Shown piece by piece: positions 49,762 to 61,526 of a stretch of 64,000 bases of DNA. The position numbers and the translations under genes were made by a program. The stretch is taken from the NCBI GenBank assembly GCA_002786025.1, contig NHNW01000008.1, forward strand, positions 558,001 to 622,000, given 5' to 3'. Within the stretch, counting starts at the first letter, position 1. Each line of letters starts with the position of its first letter. Source of the stretch: Zasmidium citrigriseum. Its lineage: Eukaryota > Ascomycota > Dothideomycetes > Mycosphaerellales > Mycosphaerellaceae. The notes under the pieces were generated by a model. That model did not search any database. It was not told the origin of the DNA and worked only from the letters and a program-made list of their open reading frames with translations.

Positions 49762-50654
49762 ATACACCACTTGTTTGAAGGAAGAGGAGCGGAGTAGGGA
49801 TGCGTGAGTTTATGGCTCATATACCCGGTGTGATGCATGGCTGGCTAGTCTCCACTAGATTTGCTATTGTATAAAATACTGTTTCAATGCCCCGAGTATA
49901 TCTATCTCGATTTCTTTCACCTCATATCCATCGATGTATCGATGTGTTCCGAGTACTCGGGTTTCATGGGCTGGCAGGGGTTTGATGAGATTGCGGAGTC
50001 TGGAGAGCTCTTGCCCGAAGTCGCTGGCTTGGACCTTGGCGTCATCTTCGACTTCAATCTTCTCTTCGCTTTTAGCCGCTTTCATTGAAGAGCCTTACAC
50101 CAGCCGTTGATATGCCGGCACAGCCAAGGCAAATATGGTCTTGGGAGTGATTAATCAGACCTTGATGAGTCCATCGCCCTATCTCTAACCGAAACAGAAA
50201 TCGAAGTCGATATCTTCCATAAACAGCTCATCAGAACGTTTGCTACGGCTTTGAGAGGAGCGGTATCAGACTGCCAGTATCTTCTTCATCGGCCTATCGA
50301 GGAAAAGATACCGAACTCGCCGGGCGAGATGAGGCTGCATCAAGCTCAGCGGGTGAATGCAGTCCGCGGCGATCTTTCAGGCACCTGATCGTTCCTCCAC
50401 CTTTCCATGTTCGCTAATGGCCCCGGGTGGCCTTGTTCGATCGGCCGTTCTCCCAATGCCCGCCTATATCACGGCGGCCGGAGAGGGGTAGGTGCGCGAG
50501 TCTAACGGATTGACTGGCCGTGGGCCGTTGTAAGTATAAGTATTGGAGGCTATGACTTCACGATTAAGGTTTGGGACGTTCTTCTCTCTTTGCTTGACGT
50601 TTGTCTTCGCAAGTATCGTCTTCACTGCTGATTTCATCCCGACGAAGAGGCAGC
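49762..50654. other. Gene-free interval
   Basis: 893 bp between the porin and the carboxylesterase. A minus frame at 49864-50085 (73 codons, charged N-terminus) is noted but unsupported. Confidence 0.4.
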
Positions 50655-52316
50655 ATGAAGGCAATCGCTAACGCATTACTCCTGGCCGACGCCGCACTGG
50701 CAGTCTCGCCACTGGTTAACCTCAACTACGCCTCCTACAAAGGCACCGTTCTTCCAAACGGCGTGACCCAATGGCTAGGCCTGAGATACGCCGCTCCTCC
50801 ACTCGGAGACCTACGATTTGCTGCACCTCAAGATCCCAAGCCGGCGTATGGAGTTCAGCCCGCAGATGCTCATGGAAAGATCTGTTTGGGGACCGATGCG
50901 GGACCGCCGTCGAACACTACGGATGAGGATTGTTTGTTTTTGGATGTGTATGCGCCGAGTAATGCGACCAGGCATTCGAAGTTGCCGGTGTTCTTTTACA
51001 TTCAGGGTATGTTGTCAGCGGTAGGATGGTTGGAGGGACGGCGGCTGATGGATTTTGTTGCAGGTGGTGGTTTCAACTCCAATGCAGGTGCAAACTACAA
51101 TGGCTCTGGATTAATCCTCGCAAGCGAATACAACATGCTTCTCGTGAACTTCAACTACCGCGTCGGACCGTATGGATTTCTGGCCGGCGAGGAGGTCTTG
51201 AAAGGCGGCAGCGTCAACAATGGCCTCAAGGACCAGCGAAAAGCCTTGCATTGGGTACAGAAGTACATCTCTCAATTCGGGGGCGATCCACGACATGTTG
51301 TAATGGGAGGAGCCAGTGCCGGAGGGCAGAGCGTGGACTTGCACGTCACTGCCTATGGTGGTCGAGACGATGGACTCTTCAGTGCTGTGGCGGCGGAATC
51401 GCAGTCTTTCTCTGCGCTTCGCAATGTGGCCGAGAGTCAATTCGCCTACAACAACCTCGCGATCCGAGCAGGCTGCGCATCAGAGACAGACACCCTAGCC
51501 TGTCTCCGGAACCTCACAGCCACAGAGCTCCAAGCCATAAACATCAACACGCCCTTCCCCGGAGCCCAAGAAGCACCCTTGTACATGTACGGCCCAGTCC
51601 TCGACCACGACTTCATAACCGACTACACCTACCGCGCGTACGCCGAAGGCAAATTCGTCAAAGTCCCCGCCATCCACGGCGACGACACAAACGAAGGGAC
51701 GAAATTCGTGCCCAAGAACACCAGCAGCTACGGCGAAAGCGATACATTTCTGCAAAACCAGTTCCCAGACCTCACTCTCGCACAGCTGGGCAAGATCAAC
51801 GAATTGTACCCCGTAGAAGGCACACCCTCGTTCCCAGACTCAGGCAGATTCTGGCGCCAGGCCTCTGATGCATATGGCGAGACGAGGTATAACTGTCCTG
51901 GGATTTTCATCAGCCAGACGTATGCGAAAATGCACGTCCCGCTATACAACTACCGCTGGAACGTCATCGATCCTCCCTCCGACGCAGAAGGCTTCGGCGT
52001 GACGCATACCGTCGAAGCGAACGCCATCTTCGGTCCGGAAAATGTCAATGGCGGTGCTCCGGACTCTTATAAAGAGGGCGGTGTCAACTACCCCATCGTC
52101 GCTGTGACGCAGGCATACTGGACGAGTTTTATAAGGTCGTATAACCCTAATACGTATAGGAAGCCCGGGACGCCGACGTGGGAGGAGTTCTCGAAGAGGC
52201 ATTATAATCGAAGGATTATGTTTCAGACGAATAATACGAGGATGGAGGATATTGAGGGGAAGCAGTTGAGGAGGTGTGCGTATTTGAGCTCGATTGGGGT
52301 GAGTTTGAAGCAGTAA
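50655..52316 (+). CDS. Secreted type-B carboxylesterase/lipase
   Basis: Two exons (50655-51006, 51064-52316) give 534 codons. The 57-nt intron is in frame and would pass unnoticed, but it breaks the oxyanion motif YIQGGGF, which splicing restores. The signal peptide is short (MKAIANALLLADAALAVS). Carboxylesterase-B marks: the N-terminal WLGLRYAAPPLGDLRFAAPQ, EDCLFLDVYAP, NFNYRVGPYGFLAG, LKDQRKALHWVQKYISQFGG, the Ser elbow GGASAGGQS, Glu in GDDTNEGTKF and His in GVTHTVEANAIFG. Cleaves carboxylic esters outside the cell; the substrate is not readable. Confidence 0.92.
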   Translation: MKAIANALLLADAALAVSPLVNLNYASYKGTVLPNGVTQWLGLRYAAPPLGDLRFAAPQDPKPAYGVQPADAHGKICLGTDAGPPSNTTDEDCLFLDVYAPSNATRHSKLPVFFYIQGMLSAVGWLEGRRLMDFVAGGGFNSNAGANYNGSGLILASEYNMLLVNFNYRVGPYGFLAGEEVLKGGSVNNGLKDQRKALHWVQKYISQFGGDPRHVVMGGASAGGQSVDLHVTAYGGRDDGLFSAVAAESQSFSALRNVAESQFAYNNLAIRAGCASETDTLACLRNLTATELQAININTPFPGAQEAPLYMYGPVLDHDFITDYTYRAYAEGKFVKVPAIHGDDTNEGTKFVPKNTSSYGESDTFLQNQFPDLTLAQLGKINELYPVEGTPSFPDSGRFWRQASDAYGETRYNCPGIFISQTYAKMHVPLYNYRWNVIDPPSDAEGFGVTHTVEANAIFGPENVNGGAPDSYKEGGVNYPIVAVTQAYWTSFIRSYNPNTYRKPGTPTWEEFSKRHYNRRIMFQTNNTRMEDIEGKQLRRCAYLSSIGVSLKQ

Positions 52317-54123
52317 GAGAAGGGAATCGGGTTGAAGTTGGATGGAGGCATGTACTTTTTAGTGTTGTCGACCGTCCTATATCATTGAGAACCTACTTGC
52401 GAAGCTTGTTAGAAGAACTAGGTCCAGGTGAGATTGCTGTGACTGGTGACTGCTAACACAAACAAGCAACGCAGTATCAACAGCATGCGGGTTGTCAGTG
52501 TCACAACATTAGCAGCATGACTTCGATAAGGAGGAAGGTGCCAAAGTCCTTTCGAGCTCAGACTCAGAGTGCGAAAGAACTCAACGCTCACGCATTCGCA
52601 TGTGACTTTGACCCTAATGCCAAGCCTCAAAACGAATATACCTGAAGCGAATGTCCAGAGCCAGCACATGACATCTCAGCCGACTTCGCACTTTGCCGTC
52701 AGGAAGAAGTCAGCGCCGAAATACGCAGCAACAAAAGGAGCCGCTCCCGTCGACGCTGTGTAACCGACTAGATTGCGGCTCAAAACTGCGGCGATTGCTA
52801 TTATCGATCGTCGGGACTGCCGGCAGGTCGCTTCTTGGGTAGGGGCGGTTTGGGTTACATGCTTCATGTGGACATCCGTGAAGTTTGAACATTTTACTTC
52901 AAAGATATCTTGTTCTTCACAAAAAGGCTATCGTTGCGGCGATGACGTCGAGTTCATCCGACGTGGAGTGACGGGGATAATGTGGTAGAGTTCTTCCGTG
53001 CGTCAATCGCCACGCTGCAGTTATTGTTAGAATAGTCGTAGTACTGTAGTAGGAGAGATTTCGTATCAGCGTCGCAGTCACATCCATCTCAACAAGCGGA
53101 GACCTCGGACAATGGACATTTTGGACAGGAGAGTTTCGTCAGCTGCAGTCCTGGCTCGTATCGGCCACAAGCCGGGCGTGTCGTGGCGCTCGTCATTGGA
53201 GGAGCAGGCGAATTAGCCGTCAGCCAGCTGCGTATCCGACTTCCTGGAGGAAGCACATGTGAACGAGGATGTTCGTGGGACGAGCGGTTCGGTTTGTCGC
53301 AGGCGGGCTGGGGGTTTGACAATGGGTGGTGGGAGGTGTCTCGCGCAGGTGTTTTGAAGTGACAGGCGCGGCAAGTGAGGTGGTAGCGGTGGTGGTGATA
53401 ACCAGCGTCTGCTCGGCGATGCAACGTGCCGGGACGCATTGGGGAATGATGAGATTAGAAGTAGCGGGCGTTAGGCGCTTGGAGGGCTAGCGAGACGAAG
53501 AGGGCAACGGGCTGACGGCGGCGTTGGGCGTTGATTGATCAATCTGGGAGCGGCGGCGATAACGCGCAGCCTCCAGCAGCAGCCCTGCAGCGACGAGCAG
53601 AACAGAGTGTGCAGCAGAGTGCAGCAGCGGCGAGCAGTCATCCATCCGAGCGAGCGAGCGAACAGCTTTCTTTGTGCCCGTGGCCAGCCTGATCTGAGGT
53701 TCTTCTTCTTTCTCGCCGCAGCCTTTGTGCAGAGAAGGCCTCATCAAACCCCGAGTCGCCAGCAGGAATCGCTTTATTATTTTACCCGCGGGAGCACGCG
53801 TACGAGACCCACACCTGCCTGGCCGGCTAGCAGACGATCGGAAACACTCTTCTTGGGCCAGGAGCAGCGACTGTCCTTCCATCTCGCCAGCCAGCCAAGT
53901 CTGTGCCTGCCGACATCACATTCCCTTCTCGCCTCTCGTTAACCCACTCATCAACACCTCACGCGACACGCTCGCCGTCGCCCGCAGCACTATCGCATTC
54001 CCGCCAGCAATTCCTCAGTCCAGAGCGCGGCCGATGCAGCGTTGGCCCTAGTCCATTGCCTTTGAATTTGGGGTCCGGCCAGTCAAATCACGCGGCCAAG
54101 TGCTGCTGCTGAGCGTCGCCAGC
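52317..54123. other. Gene-free interval and long leader
   Basis: 1.8 kb. The 3' part (53560-54110) is GC-rich with short CAG/CGAG runs (for example around 53602-53665) and likely holds the promoter and a long 5' leader of the wall-sensor gene. No protein gene supported. Confidence 0.45.
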
Positions 54124-55539
54124 ATGTCCAACTCGACCAGTACGTACTACCTGACTTGCCTGACTACGCTCTCCCATCTCACCCACCCATCCCTCCCATA
54201 ATTGCCAGCCGAAGCAATCAGACGCCCGTTGGCATACTAATGCGCCTGCGAAGCCTCGTCGGCAATCACGTCGTCGTCCTCGCTGCCGCCCACCTCGTCC
54301 TCCTCCGCCATGTCGACCTCGAGCGTGGCCAGCAGCACCACTGACCCAACCACTCCCTCAGTCTCGAGCACCACGCCCGCCGACACTTCCTCGACTACAT
54401 CCATCCCACCCACGTCATCCATCGACACTTCATCGTTAATCTCATCCATCTCCTCGGCCGTCTCGTCATCCATTATCTCACCCTCGTCAACAACCACCGT
54501 TGAGTCGACCGCCGCCGAGCCTTCTTCTACCACCACTCTCTCGCTTTCGTCCCAACCAGCCACCACCCGGGTCTACACGTCCGTCGTCACCACGGGCCCG
54601 GCCAACGATGGCTCCTCCGCTAGTCCCGTCACTGTCATCGTGACCCAGACTCAAGACGCTACCAGCGTGCCGATCACATCGCAAGTCGCCGCCGAGACTA
54701 CTTCCACCACCTCTGGATCCCCAGCCCTTAACACTGGCTCTTCGGATGATAACAACGGCGGCGGCGGTCTTAGCACGGCAGGTGTCACCGCCATCGCTGT
54801 CGTGGTCCCAGTCGTAGTCATCGCGCTGCTTGCCGTTGCCGGCATCTTTTTCTGGCGGAAACGCAAGCAAAAGAAGGCAGCCGAGGAAGCGCGTCGCAAG
54901 GAGGTCGAGGACTACGGCTTCAACCCGAACAACGACCCGACGCTCCCAACAGTCGCATCCGAGAACGGCGCAGAGATGTCGGAAGACCACAGCAGCGGGT
55001 ACAGAGGTTGGGGCGCAGCAGGCGCAGCCAGCCGTAAGATGTCGACTACGCTGTCTGGCGGCCACACGCAAGGCCAACTCTCCGACACGGGCAGCAACCC
55101 CTATAGAGGAGGCGTTTCACCCACTGGCGGCAACTCGGATGGCCACAGCGCAGATGCTATGCTGCACCAAAGGCGAGAGACGATGAACAGCGATGATGTC
55201 GGATCACTCGGTCAAGCGCCTCTCGCCAGTGCTAATCAGCCTGGCATGAAGCGAGGCCCATCCAACGCATCCTCCACATACTCGGCTGCAGGGCATTCAG
55301 ACGTCTCTGATGGGCCACCACCCCCGAGTAGTCTTCCAGCGTCGTATGATGCCTACAACCCGAACAACGGCTTCGGCTATAGTCAGCACGGCCCCTATGG
55401 CGACGGCACCTACGGCGGTGGTAACGGCCCCGACAGCGGCATGCCAATCGTTAGGGACGTTTCTGCACGACGCAACACACGGATACAGCAGCCGGGTAAC
55501 TACCAGCAAGGCAACTCCGGCATCGCGCAAAACTTCTAA
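54124..55539 (+). CDS. Mid2/Wsc-like single-pass Ser/Thr-rich membrane protein
   Basis: Two exons (54124-54139, 54254-55539; 114-nt intron with a TACTAAT branch site) give 433 codons. About 165 residues of Ser/Thr-rich, likely O-mannosylated ectodomain lead to one membrane segment (AIAVVVPVVVIALLAVAGIF), then the stop-transfer FWRKRKQKKAAEE. A Gly/Ser/Asn-rich cytosolic tail of about 220 residues follows. This is the layout of fungal cell-wall stress sensors such as Mid2 or Wtl-type proteins. No classical signal peptide is seen in this model, as in some type III members, so the first exon may be wrong. The role in wall-integrity signalling is inferred from layout only. Confidence 0.75.
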
Positions 55540-58009
55540 ACGGCCTGTGTGTGTTCTCAACTGGATTGTACAAAAAAGCAATGCATTCTTCAACGGCACA
55601 AAGACTTTCGCTGCTGCTGCTCTCGTTCTTGGATACCGATGACGCAGGGCTGGCGGTGTGTTCTTCGTTTTCCGAAATCATGGCGATGGCGTTCATTTGG
55701 ACATAAGGGAATGCGTGTGTCTCTCGCAGAAGGAAAGAGAAAGGGACGGAGGGAGAGTGCATCGCCGGCGAGCGTGTGCGGAGGGAGACACACTTTGATT
55801 ATTTCTGTTTAAAGCAACCCCCAATACTCCCCCCATTGCTACTGTTGCTGGCTTTGTTTTGTGTTTGGAAATGGAAAGGGACATTATTCCCCCAATGACT
55901 ATGTTACTACCCACCACTACTACACTACTCCTCGTTGTAGGTTAATACTGCTGGCATGCGGATCCGCTGTCGCTGCTCGATTACATATGCAGAGTACCTT
56001 ACGCTCATGACCTTTCTATACATATACACCTCTTCTTATCCTTTCTTTTGCTTTCAGGAGACAGAACTTGAGTCGGTATCGAAAGGTAAGATCACCGGAA
56101 GCGCAGGAGAGGCCTTGGGAGGTTGACCTACCTTTCCTTGCGATGGTCTGCTGCCTTACCCGACTGCAGTCGCTGAGTCCAAATCGATGCAGCAGCAGAA
56201 GAAGGCGAGAGAGCGAAGATACCTCACTCTGTGGCTGGGTGAAGTAACACAACAAATGTGAGGAAACTCACTTCGTTTTGTAAGATAGCCAACGTCTTAC
56301 TCGTGGTGAGTTCACCTCACCTGGAAGATGTGAAGAAAGCTCACTTGCACCTACTCCACCGTCGTGACCCAAGAGCAGGTCCGGGTTTGGGTTTGGACGC
56401 ATGTGAATCCAGGTCCGTGCTTCTCGAATATCTATTTACATCTTTCGACGTCCCTCTCTTTCCAGTTGCCGACCTTGGCGAGACTCAAGACGAAGCCATG
56501 GATGAGCTCAACACTGACAAGAACGCCATGATGATGGGTCAGGTGATAGAAGCGCCTAAAACGTCCCCTGAGCGAGCGGGCGAGTAGAGCACCCTTACGG
56601 CGTGAGGGAGGGCTGTTATTTGGCGGGTCTTGTGGGTGTAGTTGGGTCTTTCTCTGTGGACTGGGTAAGGTCGAGGCCAGAGGAGGGTGTTGATGGAGGT
56701 TTGAGAAACGCCTCAGTTGTTGGGATAGTTGATCGGAACTGATGTGAATGCGGTCAGAAGCGCTGAGGCGTGAGAGGGCAGTCCACAAGAAGTCTTCAGA
56801 AGTTCATAGTAGAAGGAGGATACCAAGAGCTCGAATACGGCATTCGTTGATGTTTTTGGCGAATATTGTCCGTCTCGAGGAGGTAAATTGGTATGAGAGA
56901 GTGGTCAAGACTCACACAAAGCGCAGCGAGCGGAGAGGAGCATGATGTTGAGGATGCTCGCTCCATGCGCCGTCGCCACCACACATATTCATGCAAGTCC
57001 ACGAGTTCCCACTCAATCCATTGGCCGGCAAGGTTCCACGAGCTCCCCATACATATCGCCCGCAGCAGGAGCCATACTCACATCCATCGGAGAATTCACC
57101 CTAGCAGCCTGCCGTGAACCGAGAATTCTCGTGTCCTGTCGTGTCCAGAACACACACCGTGGCGAAAGTCGCGTGGCCGTGGCAACGACCATCACGAGAC
57201 GAAGATTCCATCAAGTCCTCGAACGTCTTCGACCAGGCTCCCCCGGTCACTTTGTACGAGGATCGGCCGCAGGGAACCATTGCGTTCGCCCAATGCATCC
57301 TAGCCTCCTCGGAATGGCTTCCCTCATTTCCACGCCGAACCGTTTGAAGGGACCGTTTGACTATCTCGGCACGCTCCAGCGACAAGCTCGATGTTAAAGA
57401 TGACCTCGTGCCGTGTCAAGAATTCGAAAAGCTCGTAATAGAGACCTTCGGATTCGATGGTCGAGGCTGGTACACAAGTACGCAATCAATAGTCTATTCT
57501 GGGGTGTGTGGTGAGAGCTCCAGGGTCGAGGTGCATCGAAGAAAAAGATGCGCCATTTCTGCAGAAGTGCACCTGCACACGGCCTGCAGCTCACGCCAAA
57601 CCGTCCTTCCCGATATGCCGCCTATTGCTCTCATCGAATCAGCGCCTGGGAATGCTCTAGCGCGTTCCATTTAAGAGCTGTTGCGCTTTGGCTTTTACTC
57701 CAGATTTATGCGTTGCTGAGACAGGGGATATACAAAGTATATGAGTCGGCAGCAGTCCCATGTCCACGGTCTGTGTCTGCCTTTATAAGTCTCTCTCGCT
57801 CTTCCCGTCTTGCTCTTGCTTCTCCTGTCTCCTGCCTAACTATCGTACGATCGCTTCTTCGTAGTCTCTCGCTTCTGGAAAACCGTTCATCCTTCTATTC
57901 TACAACACCAACGATACCCAAGCAGCTGTTTATTATCGATCGGATACACGTATCCTCTACCGCATTTTAATCCAAATCCATCTCACGAGAGAATACCACG
58001 CGAACGAAA
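55540..58009. other. Gene-free interval
   Basis: 2.5 kb, the largest gap in the window. Contains the 3' region of the sensor gene and the promoter of the GPI-protein gene. Frames such as 56258-56587 (plus) and 57101-57385 (minus) have no family features. No repeats recognised. Confidence 0.5.
57784..57849 (+). promoter_or_regulatory. TATA box plus CT-rich tract
   Basis: TATAAG at 57784 followed by a 60-bp pyrimidine-rich run (CTCTCTCGCTCTTCCCG and on), about 225 bp before the ATG at 58010. This is the classic promoter design of strongly expressed fungal genes. Confidence 0.55.
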
Positions 58010-58691
58010 ATGCACGCCAAGCAGGTCCTCATCCTTGCTGCCGCTGGCCTCGCCGCCGCGCAGTCCAGCACCTCGTCTGCTGCCACCAGCTCCTCCACCA
58101 ACAGCGGCACCTCTGGCTGCGGAAGCTCGATCGACGCGTAAATCACCCATGCTGAGGAAAGTGCGACAAGAAGGCTGACACAGATTCGCAGCATCATCTC
58201 CAGCTGTCTCGACACCACCCAATCCCAACTCGATGCCTGCGCTACGAACGACTGGGACTGCTACTGCGAGCAGAGCAACAACGTCCTGACTTGCTACAAC
58301 AACTGCCCCAGCGACCCACGCCGCAACGGCGTCGACCAGCAGAACGAGACTTGGTGCAACGCTGCAAAAGCGTACGTTCCTCCCCCATCCTCCACCCATA
58401 TCCATCCTAACTTTCTGTCATAGCTACGGCACCTCCTCCTCCGCCAGCATGTCCCGCACCGCAACCGCCTCCGGCTCGAGCGGCACCGGCATGGCCTCCG
58501 CCTCTGCTTCCGGTTCGGAATCCGAGTCCACGGCCAGTGCAACCACGGATTCGTCCAACTCTGGCCCCTCGGCCACCACTTCGTCGAACAGCGAGGAGGC
58601 CAGCTCCACCGAGTCGACGGGCGCCGCGGCTGGCGTTGTGATCCCAGGCAGCCTCGTTGCCGCTATCTTCGGTCTCGCCGCTATCTTCTAG
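58010..58691 (+). CDS. Secreted cysteine-rich, probably GPI-anchored surface protein
   Basis: Three exons (58010-58137, 58192-58371, 58424-58691) give 191 codons. The signal peptide MHAKQVLILAAAGLAAAQ is followed by a Ser/Thr stretch. A Cys-rich core carries nine Cys in about 65 residues (GCGSSID, SSCLDTTQSQLDACATNDWD, CYCEQSNNVLTCYNNCPSDP, ETWCNAA). Then a long Ser/Thr/Gly-rich stalk ends in a hydrophobic tail (PGSLVAAIFGLAAIF), as for GPI anchoring. The same layout is common in ascomycete GPI-anchored Ser/Thr-rich proteins of unknown function. The promoter has a TATA box and CT tract. Confidence 0.85.
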
Positions 58692-59283
58692 GGGAAGAGT
58701 AGTGAGGGGTCCGTTGTGTTTTTGGCAAGATTGCTGTTGCTGGATGATGTGAAGCTGGATGCTATTGGAGGAGACTGGACGAGAGAAGGGATACCTCTTG
58801 TGTGCATAGCGCGCGATAGCTGAATTGTTAATGTCTACCTTGTTCGAAGGGACCTTCCCGCAAGATCCGTTGTTGTCAAGATATTGCCCAGCTGATGATC
58901 CAGGTCGAGAAAGCTTTGTTGCTTACATACCATCTCTTGAAATCGAGAGTACCGGAGTACATGACCGCATTGTACGCCTTCTCGAAGGAATTCCCGAGAA
59001 TGTCGCGAGAGCTAAAACAAATATCACCGACATCACATCTTGTCAGCATGGCTACGATTCGAATTGTACGAGCTTCAACCGAACGCCTTCTCGCCGAGTT
59101 CCATCACATTACCTTCGACGAAAACGCAGAGGAAAGGGCCACGCACTTTCGAAGGAGACGGAAGATCAAAGGCTAAGATCGATCGTCTTCAACACTTTCG
59201 ATTCATTCTGTGGGTATTACATACAGGGTGCCTTCTTCATCCATGACCGGGACTCGTTACGAGCCATTGCCCTTCTCGACACT
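58692..59283. other. Convergent intergenic interval
   Basis: 592 bp between the GPI-protein and reductase genes; frames here are not supported. Confidence 0.4.
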
Positions 59284-60517
59284 CTAAAGAGGTGGTGTAT
59301 CCGCAAAGCACGCCTTGGCAAAGCCCTCTGGGTATCGATGACCACGCACCTCAGCGTTCTCGCAGGCCTGGCGGATCTCATGCTCTTCCTCCTTGGACAG
59401 CTTGATCTTCAGCGCGCCGATGTTCTCCTCGAGACGGTCGAGGTTGGTGGTACCTGGGATTGGGATGATGTCGTCGCCCTGAGCCATCAACCATGCGAGG
59501 GTGAGCTGGGATGGAGTGCAGTTCTTCTTCTTGGCGATTTCGGTGATGCGGTCGACGAGTTCGAGGTTCTTGGGGAAGTTCTGGAGAGGGATGTCAGTAG
59601 GTTCTCGGGAAATGGGGTATTCGGACGAGACTCACCTCCTCAGAGAAGCGTGGAGCGAATGATCTGAAGTCTCCCTCGCCGAAGTCCTTGGGGCTGCGGA
59701 TCTGGCCTCCAAGCATACCACGACCGATTGGTGAATACGCAACGACAGCAACACCGAGCTCGCGGCAAGTCTTCAGGAGGCCAATCTCCTCGCGTTCGAT
59801 GTCCAAAGAGAATGGCGAGTACTCGATCTGAACGGCATCGATGTGCTCGACCTTGCAGGCTCGACGAAGGGACTCGCTGCTGCACTCGGACAGACCGATG
59901 TACTTGATCTTGCCCTCCTGCTTGAGCTTTTTCAACTCCTCGACGGTCTTCTCGACTGGGGTCTTGCCATCGAGGCGGTGGGCGTAGTCTGGACATCACA
60001 TGTCAGAGAAGAAGTCTGATTTGAGAAGCTGTGGGGACTTACACAGATCGATATGATCAACTCCCAGCCTGGATAGTGACTTCTCGCACGCCTTGCGGCA
60101 GTACTCAGGCGAGGAATCCACCCATCGATTGCCATCTGCGTCCGAGCAGTTGGCGAACTTGGTCGCCAGGAAGATCTTCTCGCGCTTGCCGGGGTTCTGC
60201 TTGAACCACTTGCCTGGTCACAACATCAGCGTCAACCCTCCAACAACTCCGGCTCTTCACAACTTACCAAGCAGGTCCTCTGAATCCTGATACATGTCCG
60301 CTGAGTCCCAGTTCACTTCGCCCAACTCATAACACTTGTCCAGGACCGCGAAGCGCTCAGCATCGGGCTTCGGCTTGCCGTAAAAGGCGCTCAGGCCCAT
60401 GGTGCCGTAGCCCAAGGCCGTGATGTGTGGACCATTCTTTCCCAACTTGCGGGTGGGGAGTTTGTGGCCAACGGCGCCGTCGGTGACTTTGCCGAGAATC
60501 TCTTGAGCTTTCTGCAT
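59284..60517 (-). CDS. Aldo/keto reductase (YakC/AKR13-like)
   Basis: Four exons (60517-60268, 60213-60043, 59988-59636, 59580-59284) give 356 codons. Typical entry RKLGKNGPHITALGYGTMGL. Catalytic set: Asp and Tyr in NWDSADMYQDSEDLLGKW, Lys in FLATKFANC, His in DLYYAHRLDGKTPVE. Then IKYIGLSECSSESLRRA, VQIEYSPFSLDIE, VVAYSPIGRGMLGGQI and the cofactor loop DDIIPIPGTTNLDRLEEN. These match the fungal YakC-type aldo/keto (pyridoxal-like) reductases that use NADPH. The physiological substrate is unknown. Confidence 0.93.
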
Positions 60518-61526
60518 GGTGTTGATGTTGATATTGAGTGTTGTTTGAAGAAGAGAACAAGTGAGAAGAAGCAGATGTTAAATAGTTCCCTCCCCGAGGT
60601 CCATTCAAGTCCACGTCAACTCGCACCTTCCAATTGTTGACATGTATGCCTTCCCGTCTTCACTTGAGCTATGACGTTACAAGCGGCCGCAGCGGAGTTA
60701 ACAGCGACAGCTATTTGCAATCGTCAAGCTCCAGCAATGTGAGGGGTTCAAACGCATGCAAGGGTTTCTTCTTGCGTTGTTGTCTCTTTGCGGCAAGGGC
60801 GAATGCCTTTGGAAATTCGGCCCCAGGGAATCCTTCCTTCGAGATTTAGGGCCGCTTGTCCGAGTTGAAGGATTGAGTGGGTGAGACTTTTGCACGTGCG
60901 CGCCAAGTTTCATATTCCTGGTATCACTTTCGTTCTCTACCCTATCAAACATTCATCTAGACGTATCGTGCGTTCGAATAGCACTACTTCGACACGGATA
61001 TCTGAGGGAGTATCAACTATCGTTTGAATCTCCTTGTCCCTCACCTACTGTCGATTAGAGGCTTTAGACTCACTCCAACTCACCTCACCTCATTCTCACC
61101 CACTTACCATGTCAATCCCAAGACCTCAAAGACAAAACCCATGCCCTACACTCACCTATGCGAATCCACCAACAGATGCGGCCGCACACCATCAAAACAG
61201 GCAACAGCCTCGTACAGAAAGGCACCTCAGAACGCCCACTGGACCAGAGAGTCACCACTATATCCGGTCCGGCCCAACCTGAAACCCGGAGAACAAATTG
61301 CTCGTACTTAATCCATACCTTGTACCGTGGCTCTGTACACGTATATACACTGCTTGCTACCAAGAATATGACTGACTGTTGTCTTTGGGTATCACTGGCC
61401 CAAGATCGTGCCTCGCAAACTCCGCGATGCACTATGCATCCCTCTGTCGCAAATCTTTTTCATAACCAATCCCATCCCAAAAATGCCACACAAACGCCCT
61501 CATGCACCATCCCAATGTCTCGTCAC
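60518..61526. other. Gene-free interval
   Basis: 1 kb between the reductase promoter and the end of the fusion gene; short frames only. Confidence 0.45.

Noticed and set aside
49864..50085. 73-codon minus frame with a charged N-terminus
   Set aside because: Too short, no family, and lies in the 3' region of the porin gene.
58825..59667. 280-codon plus-strand open frame
   Set aside because: Its second half is antisense to the last exons of the aldo/keto reductase, and the unique first half has no recognisable feature.
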